A stretch of 12,838 nucleotides of DNA from Oscillospiraceae bacterium. GTDB taxonomy: Bacteria > Bacillota > Clostridia > Oscillospirales > Ruminococcaceae. Below the pieces are notes generated by a model. It was not told where the DNA came from. It did no database searches and saw only the letters and a program-made list of their open reading frames with translations. Shown piece after piece: positions 1-5,862 of the stretch (position 1 is the first letter of the stretch; each line of letters opens with the position of its first letter). The stretch lies in the NCBI GenBank assembly GCA_017451665.1, contig JAFTNX010000117.1, forward strand, positions 1-12,838, given 5' to 3'. A program made the position numbers and the translations under genes.

Positions 1-554
1 CCTGCTGAAACACCCTCAGCTGTCATTTTTCTGTTTTCAATCTGAAACTCAATGTCGTGGTATTTGACAATAGGTCCTGCCACAAGCTGGGGGAAAAACG
101 CCAGATATAAAAGCACCTTAAAAAGACTTTTCTGTGGCGCAACAGACCCTCTGTATACGTCAATAACATAAGACATAGCCTGAAATGTAAAGAAAGAAAT
201 TCCGATAGGGAGTGTAATCTGCGTAAGAGGAATGTTAAGTCCTGTTGCTGAATTTATAAGCTCAATAAAGAAGTTTGTGTATTTGAATACAACAAGCACG
301 CCGATATTTAAAAATACAGCAAGAAAAAGGGAAGTTTTCTTAAGCTTTTCCTTTTTCATCATAAGTCCTAGCAGGTAATTCACAATTCCTGAAAGAATAA
401 GCAGAATTACTGCAAAAGGCTCACCGAATGCGTAAAAGAATAAGCTTGCAATCAAAAGCCAGAAGTTTTTAAGCTTTATGTTTGGCGAAATTATGTAAAG
501 CAAAAAAACAGCAGGCAAAAAGAAAAATATAAATACAGTAGAACAAAAAGCCAA
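1..554 (-). CDS. MBOAT-family membrane-bound O-acyltransferase (AlgI/DltB type), N-terminal part
   Basis: This is the N-terminal 184 codons of a polytopic membrane protein that continues past the left edge. It begins with a TTG codon at 554-552. An AGGAGG at 566-561 lies 6 bases upstream and supports that start, and the N-terminus (MAFCSTVFIFFFLPAVFLLY) matches the hydrophobic opening usual in the family. Several membrane helices follow. Two family hallmarks are visible: LPIGISFFTFQAMSYVIDVY near residue 125 and the FFPQLVAGPI motif near residue 160. Members move acyl groups (acetyl, D-alanyl) across the membrane onto wall or secreted polymers, often with an SGNH/DltD-like partner. The catalytic histidine lies in the missing part, so activity and substrate cannot be judged. 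The gene follows the repeat/transglutaminase gene by 11 bases, and its Shine-Dalgarno overlaps that gene's stop codon, so the two are very likely co-transcribed and coupled. Confidence 0.9.
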   Translation of the reverse strand, partial: MAFCSTVFIFFFLPAVFLLYIISPNIKLKNFWLLIASLFFYAFGEPFAVILLILSGIVNYLLGLMMKKEKLKKTSLFLAVFLNIGVLVVFKYTNFFIELINSATGLNIPLTQITLPIGISFFTFQAMSYVIDVYRGSVAPQKSLFKVLLYLAFFPQLVAGPIVKYHDIEFQIENRKMTAEGVSA

Positions 555-565
555 GCTAATCCTCC

Positions 566-2560
566 TTAACCTGTTGTTGGGAATGCGTCATAATCCCAGG
601 AATATCTGTCCTTCATAAATGCATCACTAACCTTGAAATAGTTGTTACAGCTGTCAAAATGATACCATTTTCCATTCATTTTAACCATATTCCAGTAGTG
701 TACTCCACCGTCGTGAGGAATACCGTTTATAGTGATAATTTCATAACCTGCTCTGCTCATAATGTACTGATAAAGTGCAGCGTAGTTGTAACAAGCGCCT
801 TTTCCGTTGTTAAGTGAATATACGCACATATTCTCAACGGTGTCCATTTCCATAAATCTGTATCTTACTCTGCTTCTGATTTCGTAGAAAATCTTTTCGT
901 AATCCCCACCGCACTTTTTGATGATGTCATCAGCTTCAAGCGGGAGGGTTTCAACAGTAACAGGTGCTTTTGTAGCAACACCGTATTTGTTGATGTTGTA
1001 TCTTCCGATAGTTGTGGAAACACTCATAATTCCTGTTGTTTCGTCGAAATGATAGAGGTTTCCGTTTATGGTTTTCCAACCCTTTACGTTATATCCGTAG
1101 CTGTTTTTATAAACCTTTCCACCTGATACATTGCACCAACCTGTTAAAAGCACGCCCTTGTCAGTAAGATTGTATTTGTAACCACCTATTGAAACTTCAC
1201 CTTTAAGCTTAATGCCCTGCTTAAAGTAGAATTTTTCACCAGAAATGGTGTACCAGCCGTGAACAAGCCAGCCGTTACCGTTAAAGTATCTGTTTCTTCC
1301 GTCGTATTGCTGATAGCCAGCCTTGATAACGCCGTCTTTTCCGAAATAATAAACGTCACCGTCAATGGTGTTGAAGCCTGTTTTTAAAACACCAGACCAA
1401 TCAAAGTAGTATTTTTTACCACCGATTGTCTGATAGTTTACAACCATTTTTCCGTCGTCTTTGAAGTAATACTTTTTGCCGTCAATAGTCTGCCAGCCAA
1501 CCTGCATTACACCGTCGTCATCAAGATAATACTTGTGGTCGCCGATTTTTCTGAAACCTGTCAGCTTTTTGTATTCCGAATTGAAGTAGTATTTTTTCTT
1601 GTCAACAGTTACAAAGCCTTTTTTGAGAATGCCGTTTGAGTCTGCGTAATAGGTATCCTTGTCAATGGTGAAAAATCCCACCGACATAACGCCTTCGTCA
1701 GAAAAATGGTATCTGTTTTTGTCAATGTCAACAAATCCCTTTGCGAATACACCATTTTCATCAAAGTAATATTTCTTTCCGTCAATGTCATAAAAACCAG
1801 TTACAAGAGTACCTGTTGTGGTGTCAAAGTAATAGTCAACACCCTCGTAATTCTGCCAGCCCGAAACTAAAATTCCGTCTGTGTTAAAGAAATACTTGTT
1901 GCCTTCGTATTCCTGTATTCCTGTGAGAATAATTCCTACATCAGAAATGTAATACTGATATCCGTCAATAACCTGCATTCCACACAGCATTTTTCCGTCT
2001 GCATCAAAATAATGCTTGTCACTGCCGATAGTTATAAATCCTGTTTTTAAAACGCCATTGTCGTCAAAATAATAGCTTTCTCCACTAATGGTGCAAAAGC
2101 CTTTTTTGAATTCTCCGTTGTCGTCTACAAAATATTTTTCACCATTTAATATAAACCAACCGTCAACCTTTTTCCCGAAATCGTCATAAAAATCTGACTC
2201 TACAATCCCAGTAAAAAGCTCACCGTTTTCCTGAAGATAATAGGTTTCTCCGTCAATAAGCTGTTCGCCCTCAAGAATTACGCCCTTTGTGTCTGAATAA
2301 AAGGTTTTACCCTCAACCTCAATCCAGCCATAGCAAAGCTCACCCTTGCTGTCAAAGTAATAGGTTTCTCCGTTAATGTCGTTAAAACCCTTGGCTTTTT
2401 CCTTGGTGCTTTCTTCTATGTAATATTTAACTCCGTCAATGGTGTGCCAGCCCGGTGCGTCGTATTTGTTGTAATGGTTGATTCCAACAATAGCGCCCAC
2501 GACTCCACCTGCTAAAACAACAGCAGATGCACCAATGATTATCAGCTTTTTACGACTCAT
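566..2560 (-). CDS. Membrane-anchored wall-binding-repeat protein with C-terminal transglutaminase-like domain
   Basis: A 664-aa surface protein. Residues 1-31 form a short basic start and one hydrophobic segment (KKLIIIGASAVVLAGGVVGA) without an obvious signal-peptidase site, so it is probably a signal anchor with an outward C-terminus. Residues 37-531 are about 25 units of roughly 20 aa of the type GWxTIDGKKYYFDxxGxxxx, the cell-wall/glucan-binding repeat seen in clostridial toxins, glucosyltransferases and choline-binding proteins. Residues 532-664 are a transglutaminase-like domain with Cys590 in GKGACYNYA, His621 in VHYWNMV and Asp636 in WYHFDSC, the full catalytic set. Bacterial proteins of this fold act as transamidases or cysteine proteases, so the reaction here is unknown. 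The repeats may bind the wall and place the enzyme domain on it. It is the first gene of an operon with the MBOAT acyltransferase and has its own promoter. The RBS is weak (GAGG, 7 bases from ATG). Confidence 0.9.
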   Translation of the reverse strand: MSRKKLIIIGASAVVLAGGVVGAIVGINHYNKYDAPGWHTIDGVKYYIEESTKEKAKGFNDINGETYYFDSKGELCYGWIEVEGKTFYSDTKGVILEGEQLIDGETYYLQENGELFTGIVESDFYDDFGKKVDGWFILNGEKYFVDDNGEFKKGFCTISGESYYFDDNGVLKTGFITIGSDKHYFDADGKMLCGMQVIDGYQYYISDVGIILTGIQEYEGNKYFFNTDGILVSGWQNYEGVDYYFDTTTGTLVTGFYDIDGKKYYFDENGVFAKGFVDIDKNRYHFSDEGVMSVGFFTIDKDTYYADSNGILKKGFVTVDKKKYYFNSEYKKLTGFRKIGDHKYYLDDDGVMQVGWQTIDGKKYYFKDDGKMVVNYQTIGGKKYYFDWSGVLKTGFNTIDGDVYYFGKDGVIKAGYQQYDGRNRYFNGNGWLVHGWYTISGEKFYFKQGIKLKGEVSIGGYKYNLTDKGVLLTGWCNVSGGKVYKNSYGYNVKGWKTINGNLYHFDETTGIMSVSTTIGRYNINKYGVATKAPVTVETLPLEADDIIKKCGGDYEKIFYEIRSRVRYRFMEMDTVENMCVYSLNNGKGACYNYAALYQYIMSRAGYEIITINGIPHDGGVHYWNMVKMNGKWYHFDSCNNYFKVSDAFMKDRYSWDYDAFPTTG
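968..2452 (-). repeat. Tandem ~60-bp coding repeats (about 25 wall-binding units)
   Basis: This stretch of the 664-aa gene encodes successive units of 19-21 residues, each starting with a G-aromatic pair and carrying a YYF/YF core. The period is about 60 bases. Most units are 20 aa. Two are shortened and degenerate: the fifth (GIVESDFYDDFGKKVD) and the last before the enzyme domain (STTIGRYNINKYGVATK). DNA identity between units is modest, so this is an old diverged array and not a recent expansion. Confidence 0.85.
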
Positions 2561-2596
2561 AAAAATACCTCAGAACAATAGAAAATAGATATAAAA

Positions 2597-2625
2597 ATTA
2601 TATCATATTATGGGGAATTTTGCAA
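2597..2625 (-). promoter_or_regulatory. Sigma-A promoter of the repeat/transglutaminase-MBOAT operon
   Basis: On the minus strand TTGCAA (2625-2620) and TATAAT (2602-2597) are separated by exactly 17 bases. A TG one base upstream of the -10 makes an extended -10 (TGATATAAT). Transcription would start near 2590, giving a leader of about 30 bases before the ATG at 2560. Confidence 0.75.
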
Positions 2626-2685
2626 TATTTTATAACTTAACAAAATGCTGTTAAAATAAACAAAATTCTACTTATTTTTTTGGCT

Positions 2686-2713
2686 AAAAAACAAGACGTT
2701 TCGATATGAAACG
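2686..2713 (-). terminator. Intrinsic terminator after spmB
   Basis: On the minus strand a CGTTTC/GAAACG stem (6 bp) with the 5-base loop ATATC is followed by TCTTG and a run of six T. It lies 3 bases after the spmB stop codon and separates the spm pair from the downstream repeat-protein operon, which has its own promoter. Confidence 0.6.
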
Positions 2714-2716
2714 CCA

Positions 2717-3232
2717 TTATAAAAACATATTAACCGTTACTGTTGCAAAAATAAACCCCACAACGTCAGCCAACAACGAACAGAGAATTATCCTTTTACT
2801 GCCTCTCAGATTCGCACTGCCAAAGTAAACAGCAATCGTGTAAAAGGTTGTTTCCGTCGCCCCTGCAATAACGCTTGCCACTCTCCCCGGGAAGCTGTCA
2901 GGGTGATTTTTTGTGAGAATTTCATTTAGCATTGCCGTCGAACCACTCCCTGAAACAGGCTTTAAAACTGCTAAGGACACACATTCTTCGGGAAATCCTA
3001 ACGCTGTTGTAATGGGTGAAATAACCCCAGTCACCCAGTCTAAAAACCCGCTTTCTGAAAGCATACCCACGCATACAACAAGCCCTAAAAGTGCAGGGAG
3101 AATAGCCACAGAGGTTTCAAGTCCTTTTTTAGCACCCTCACAAAAAACTTCAAAAACATCAATCTTTTTGTATACTCCATAAATCACAACAACAGCTATA
3201 AAAACAGGAATTACAAAATCGCTGAATTTCAT
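2717..3232 (-). CDS. spmB: Spore maturation protein B (SpmB)
   Basis: A 171-aa hydrophobic protein of the nucleoside-recognition/Gate-domain membrane family, with about four or five membrane segments. Conserved SpmB stretches are PVSGSGSTAMLNEI (around residue 92) and GATETTFYTIAVYFG (around residue 124). In Bacillus subtilis SpmA and SpmB act in the developing spore and are needed for full dehydration of the spore core and heat resistance. The transported molecule, if any, is not settled. The length is close to the B. subtilis homologue. The ATG overlaps the spmA stop as ATGA (3232-3229), and an AGAGGG lies about 8 bases upstream inside spmA, so translation is probably coupled. No dacB-like peptidase gene sits beside the pair, unlike in B. 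subtilis. Confidence 0.93.
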   Translation of the reverse strand: MKFSDFVIPVFIAVVVIYGVYKKIDVFEVFCEGAKKGLETSVAILPALLGLVVCVGMLSESGFLDWVTGVISPITTALGFPEECVSLAVLKPVSGSGSTAMLNEILTKNHPDSFPGRVASVIAGATETTFYTIAVYFGSANLRGSKRIILCSLLADVVGFIFATVTVNMFL

Positions 3233-3813
3233 AATTTGTCCCTCTTAAATCCTGATAAAATCTCAACTGCTAAAAGCCCCACAACAACCGAAATAAGCGA
3301 GGTTATAAGTACGCAGGGGAGTATCTCAAATGGATTTTCTGAACCGTGTTTTAACCTTAAAATTCCCACTGTTACGGGGAAAATCTGTATTGACGCAGTA
3401 TTCAGAACTATTAGTTTTGCTGTATTTTTTGTGGCATATCCATCAGATTCTTCTTCCTTTGAAAGCTCCTTTACTGCCTCAATTCCCGACGGCGTAGCAG
3501 CATTCCCAAGCCCTAAAAGATTTGCAGTAATATTCATCACAATCAGCTTGTATGCCTTTTTGCTCTTGTCAATATTCTTAAAAATCACACCAATCACAGG
3601 TGAAAGAATTTTCCCCAGAAGGTCAACCATTCCCGACTTTAAAACGATGTTCATTATCCCGTTCCAGAAAGCCATACTGCCTGCAAGAGTCAGAAAAAGT
3701 TTTATGGCATTTTCACTTCCACCAAGAATAGAATTTGTGAGATTTCCCATACTATCTCCCACAAAACCACAAACCACAGAAACTATCATCATAAAAGGGA
3801 AGAGAATTTTCAT
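3229..3813 (-). CDS. spmA: Spore maturation protein A (SpmA)
   Basis: A 194-aa polytopic membrane protein, partner of SpmB in spore core dehydration. Family-typical stretches are GLGNAATPSGIEAVKEL (around residue 101) and NTASIQIFPVTVGILR (around residue 139). The N-terminus KILFPFMMIVSVVCGF is a membrane helix. The reading frame is open to a GTG at 3819, but that GTG is part of the GGAGGTG Shine-Dalgarno (3823-3817). The ATG at 3813, 5 bases after GGAGG, is the supported start. It is the first gene of spmA-spmB and is transcribed divergently from the AbrB-like gene. The genes themselves are strong evidence for an endospore former. Confidence 0.93.
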   Translation of the reverse strand: MKILFPFMMIVSVVCGFVGDSMGNLTNSILGGSENAIKLFLTLAGSMAFWNGIMNIVLKSGMVDLLGKILSPVIGVIFKNIDKSKKAYKLIVMNITANLLGLGNAATPSGIEAVKELSKEEESDGYATKNTAKLIVLNTASIQIFPVTVGILRLKHGSENPFEILPCVLITSLISVVVGLLAVEILSGFKRDKL

Positions 3814-3848
3814 AAACACCTCCGACAGAATTTAAAAATTTTCATTAA

Positions 3849-3878
3849 ATTATCACTTTTTTCTATTGACAAAGACAA
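3849..3878 (-). promoter_or_regulatory. Possible promoter of spmA-spmB
   Basis: Minus-strand TTGTCT (3878-3873) and GATAAT (3854-3849) are 18 bases apart, each only a partial sigma-A match. The -35 overlaps the -35 region of the divergent AbrB-like promoter. A sporulation sigma factor could equally be used, but I saw no convincing SigE/SigF/SigG box. Confidence 0.3.
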
Positions 3879-3894
3879 TTTTTTACACTACAAT
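3866..3894 (+). promoter_or_regulatory. Strong sigma-A promoter of the AbrB-like gene
   Basis: TTGACA (3866-3871, perfect -35) and TACAAT (3889-3894) are spaced by 17 bases. The start would fall near 3901, about 46 bases before the ATG at 3947. The -10 lies inside a perfect palindrome (3888-3899), which suggests repression by a dimeric regulator. Confidence 0.75.
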
Positions 3895-3899
3895 TGTAG
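3888..3899. promoter_or_regulatory. Perfect 12-bp palindrome CTACAATTGTAG over a -10 box (candidate operator)
   Basis: CTACAATTGTAG is a perfect inverted repeat covering the whole TACAAT -10 element of the AbrB-like gene. Its core has the form TACAnnTGTA, the shape of sites bound by BlaI/CopY-type winged-helix repressors. No such regulator is encoded in the window. The AbrB-like protein itself is another candidate, although AbrB proteins usually prefer loose AT-rich sites. A chance 12-bp palindrome in AT-rich DNA is possible, but its position makes an operator more likely. Confidence 0.45.
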
Positions 3900-3946
3900 A
3901 TACACAAAACGTTAAACAAACAAATATATAAAGAAAGGTGATAACT

Positions 3947-4210
3947 ATGAAATCTACTGGCGTAGTAAGAAAGCTTGACAGCGTCGGACGTCTTGTTTTG
4001 CCTATTGAACTTAGAAAGACATTTGATATAGGCGATGATGACGCACTTGAAATTTACACAGAGGACGATATGATTATTCTCAAAAAGTATCAGAATTCCT
4101 GCCTTTTCTGTGAAGAAAGTGAAGAGCTTATCGAATTTAAGGGTAAGTATATCTGTGAAAGATGCTTGGAGCTTATAAATAAAAAGAATACTGACCTTAA
4201 TCTCTTTTAA
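3947..4210 (+). CDS. AbrB/SpoVT-family transcriptional regulator with C-terminal CxxC-CxxC motif
   Basis: An 87-aa protein. Residues 1-48 are a canonical AbrB-type swapped-hairpin DNA-binding domain (MKSTGVVRKLDSVGRLVLPI, then ELRKTFDIGDDDALEIY and IILKKY), as in AbrB, Abh and SpoVT, which control transition-state and sporulation genes. The tail has two cysteine pairs, C52-x2-C55 and C70-x2-C73, as in a small zinc ribbon. The C-terminal domain of B. subtilis AbrB lacks this arrangement, while from memory clostridial AbrB-like proteins often have it. The frame is open to a GTG at 3938, but that codon belongs to the AAAGGTG Shine-Dalgarno. The ATG at 3947 has the proper spacing and restores the family N-terminus. 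It is divergent from spmA-spmB with overlapping promoter regions, which suggests a sporulation-linked role. The exact target set is unknown. Confidence 0.9.
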   Translation: MKSTGVVRKLDSVGRLVLPIELRKTFDIGDDDALEIYTEDDMIILKKYQNSCLFCEESEELIEFKGKYICERCLELINKKNTDLNLF

Positions 4211-4236
4211 TTTTATTTAAAAATGACATAAAAAAT

Positions 4237-4270
4237 AACCGTTAACCTTAAAATAGTTAACGGTTTTTTG
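4237..4270. terminator. Strong bidirectional terminator between the AbrB-like gene and the Rrf2 gene
   Basis: A perfect 10-bp stem AACCGTTAAC (4237-4246) / GTTAACGGTT (4256-4265) has a 9-base loop. On the plus strand it is followed by a T-run, and on the minus strand by ATTTTTT (the A-run at 4230-4235). It can therefore end both the AbrB-like transcript and the converging dgt-dnaG-rpoD-rrf2 transcript, whose last stop codon is at 4276-4274. Confidence 0.9.
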
Positions 4271-4273
4271 TTT

Positions 4274-4714
4274 TTATTTTTTTCTGTGAGGGCAGTTTTT
4301 ATCAATTTCAGCCTGTCTATCAAGCAAATCCTTGAAGTTATAGCTTTCAAGCTTTTCTCTCACCACATCACTGATTTCTGAAAAAGCCCCCTGAAAACAG
4401 CACATACCTGACATTCCTCTTGAACAACCGTAGCCGTCACCTAAACATCTGTTGAAATTGTATGTACCCTCGATTGCCTCAATAACATCTTTAAGTGTGA
4501 TTTCAGCAGGGGATTTAGCGAGAAGATACCCGCCCTGAGTGCCTTTAAAGGATTTTACAAGTCCTTTTGCAACAAGCTTTCTCAGTATTTTAAGAGAAAA
4601 CCTCAGTGTAACAACGGTTTCCTCTGAAATGGTTTTTGCGTCCATTCTTTTCTGGGATACAGCAAGACAAGCAATAATTCTTACTGCGTAATCCGATTCA
4701 AGTGTAATAAACAT
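4274..4714 (-). CDS. Rrf2-family transcriptional regulator with a putative Fe-S cysteine cluster
   Basis: A 146-aa winged-helix regulator of the Rrf2/IscR/NsrR family. The N-terminus MFITLESDYAVRIIACLA and the wing segment FKGTQGGYLLAKSPAEITLKDVIEAIEG (about residues 56-83) are typical. Cysteines C90, C97 and adjacent C105-C106 sit where IscR-type proteins bind a [2Fe-2S] cluster. The spacing here (six and seven residues between) is wider than IscR's C-x5-C-x5-C, and another cysteine (C141) with a histidine (H143) lies near the C-terminus. These proteins sense iron-sulfur status, NO or redox state, and the signal here is not known. The start has a good AAAGGTGAT Shine-Dalgarno. The gene lies 14 bases after rpoD and is the last of that operon, before the bidirectional terminator. 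Confidence 0.9.
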   Translation of the reverse strand: MFITLESDYAVRIIACLAVSQKRMDAKTISEETVVTLRFSLKILRKLVAKGLVKSFKGTQGGYLLAKSPAEITLKDVIEAIEGTYNFNRCLGDGYGCSRGMSGMCCFQGAFSEISDVVREKLESYNFKDLLDRQAEIDKNCPHRKK

Positions 4715-4728
4715 AAATCACCTTTCTT

Positions 4729-5832
4729 TTAGTCAAGGTAATCTCTTACCTTGTTGCTTCTGTTAGGGTGTCTGAGCTTTCTCAAAGCCTTGGCTTCAAT
4801 CTGTCTGATACGTTCTCTTGTAACGTTAAACTGCTGACCTACTTCTTCAAGTGTTCTTGAACGTCCGTCCTCAAGACCAAAACGGAGTCTAAGCACCTTT
4901 TCTTCTCTGTCTGTAAGAGTAGAAAGTACCTGATTAATCTGTTCCTTGAGAAGAACAAGTGATGCAGCTTCAGCTGGTGCAGGAGCATCTTCGTCAGGGA
5001 TAAAGTCACCAAGATGTGAATCTTCCTCTTCACCGATAGGAGTTTCAAGTGAAACAGGGTCCTGAGCAATTCTCATAATTTCTCTTACTCTGTCAACAGG
5101 CATATCAAGTTCAACTGCAATTTCTTCAGGGCTTGGGTCGTGGCCGTTCTTGTGGAGAAGATGGCTTGTAACCTTCTTAACCTTTGTGATAGTTTCAACC
5201 ATATGAACAGGAATACGGATAGTTCTTGCCTGGTCAGCAATAGCTCTTGTGATTGCCTGTCTAATCCACCATGTAGCGTAAGTTGAGAACTTGAAGCCCT
5301 TTGTGTAGTCAAACTTTTCAACAGCCTTGATAAGACCTAAGTTACCTTCCTGGATAAGGTCAAGGAAGCTCATTCCACGACCAACGTATCTCTTTGCAAT
5401 AGAAACTACAAGTCTGAGGTTTGCCTCTGCAAGACGCTTTCTTGCGTATGAAGCCTTCTTTTCGTCGTTACCTGTCATCTGTTCAGCAAGCTGAATTTCT
5501 TCTTCTGCAGTAAGAAGAGGAACACGACCGATTTCCTTTAAGTAAATCTTTACAGGGTCGTCAATTGCAATACCGTCAGTTGAAAGGGAAAGGTCAAGAC
5601 CGTCCTCTGAAAGTTCTTCCTCTGGTGGAACAAGCACCAATGGGTCGTCAGTTGTGATGTCGTCGATAATTTCAATGTTAAGACTTGCACAGCTGTCATA
5701 GAAATTATCCATCTGTTCAACGTCATAGTCGAGCTTTTCAAGAGCGTCGGTAATTTCCTTGGTAGTAAGCTTACCGTTAGCCTTACCTTGCTCCATAAGT
5801 TCGTCAATAATGTGCTTCTTGTCGTTATTCAT
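4729..5832 (-). CDS. rpoD: RNA polymerase primary sigma factor (sigma-A / RpoD)
   Basis: A 367-aa housekeeping sigma factor, the short Firmicute form. It shows a divergent region 1.1 (residues 1-60), an acidic linker, region 1.2 (DPVKIYLKEIGRVPLLT, residues 92-108), region 2 (residues 131-205, including GNLGLIKAVEKFDYTKGFKF and the -10 recognition helix YATWWIRQAITRAI), region 3 and region 4. The -35 recognition helix-turn-helix is VTRERIRQIEAKALRKLR (337-354). The protein directs core RNA polymerase to TTGACA/TATAAT promoters, the class seen repeatedly in this window. The ATG has AAAGGAG 8 bases upstream. It sits 30 bases after dnaG and 14 before the Rrf2 gene, a version of the macromolecular-synthesis operon. 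No clear internal promoter was seen, though such operons often have one. Confidence 0.98.
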   Translation of the reverse strand: MNNDKKHIIDELMEQGKANGKLTTKEITDALEKLDYDVEQMDNFYDSCASLNIEIIDDITTDDPLVLVPPEEELSEDGLDLSLSTDGIAIDDPVKIYLKEIGRVPLLTAEEEIQLAEQMTGNDEKKASYARKRLAEANLRLVVSIAKRYVGRGMSFLDLIQEGNLGLIKAVEKFDYTKGFKFSTYATWWIRQAITRAIADQARTIRIPVHMVETITKVKKVTSHLLHKNGHDPSPEEIAVELDMPVDRVREIMRIAQDPVSLETPIGEEEDSHLGDFIPDEDAPAPAEAASLVLLKEQINQVLSTLTDREEKVLRLRFGLEDGRSRTLEEVGQQFNVTRERIRQIEAKALRKLRHPNRSNKVRDYLD

Positions 5833-5862
5833 AGCAAATTCTCCTTTAAAATTCCTTGTAGT

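Noticed and set aside
968..2452. Regular ~60-bp repetition suggesting a CRISPR array or satellite DNA
   Set aside because: The repeats are diverged, in frame and encode wall-binding units. There are no identical short repeats separated by unique spacers.
3236..3835. A 199-codon plus-strand open frame opposite spmA, and a similar 89-codon frame at 2913-3182 opposite spmB
   Set aside because: They lie wholly antisense to well-conserved spm genes, have no RBS or promoter and give Ser/Pro/Ile-rich translations without domains. They are shadows.
4839..5807. Three minus-strand open frames inside rpoD
   Set aside because: These are other-frame readings of conserved sigma-A coding sequence, with leucine/threonine-rich nonsense translations and no RBS.
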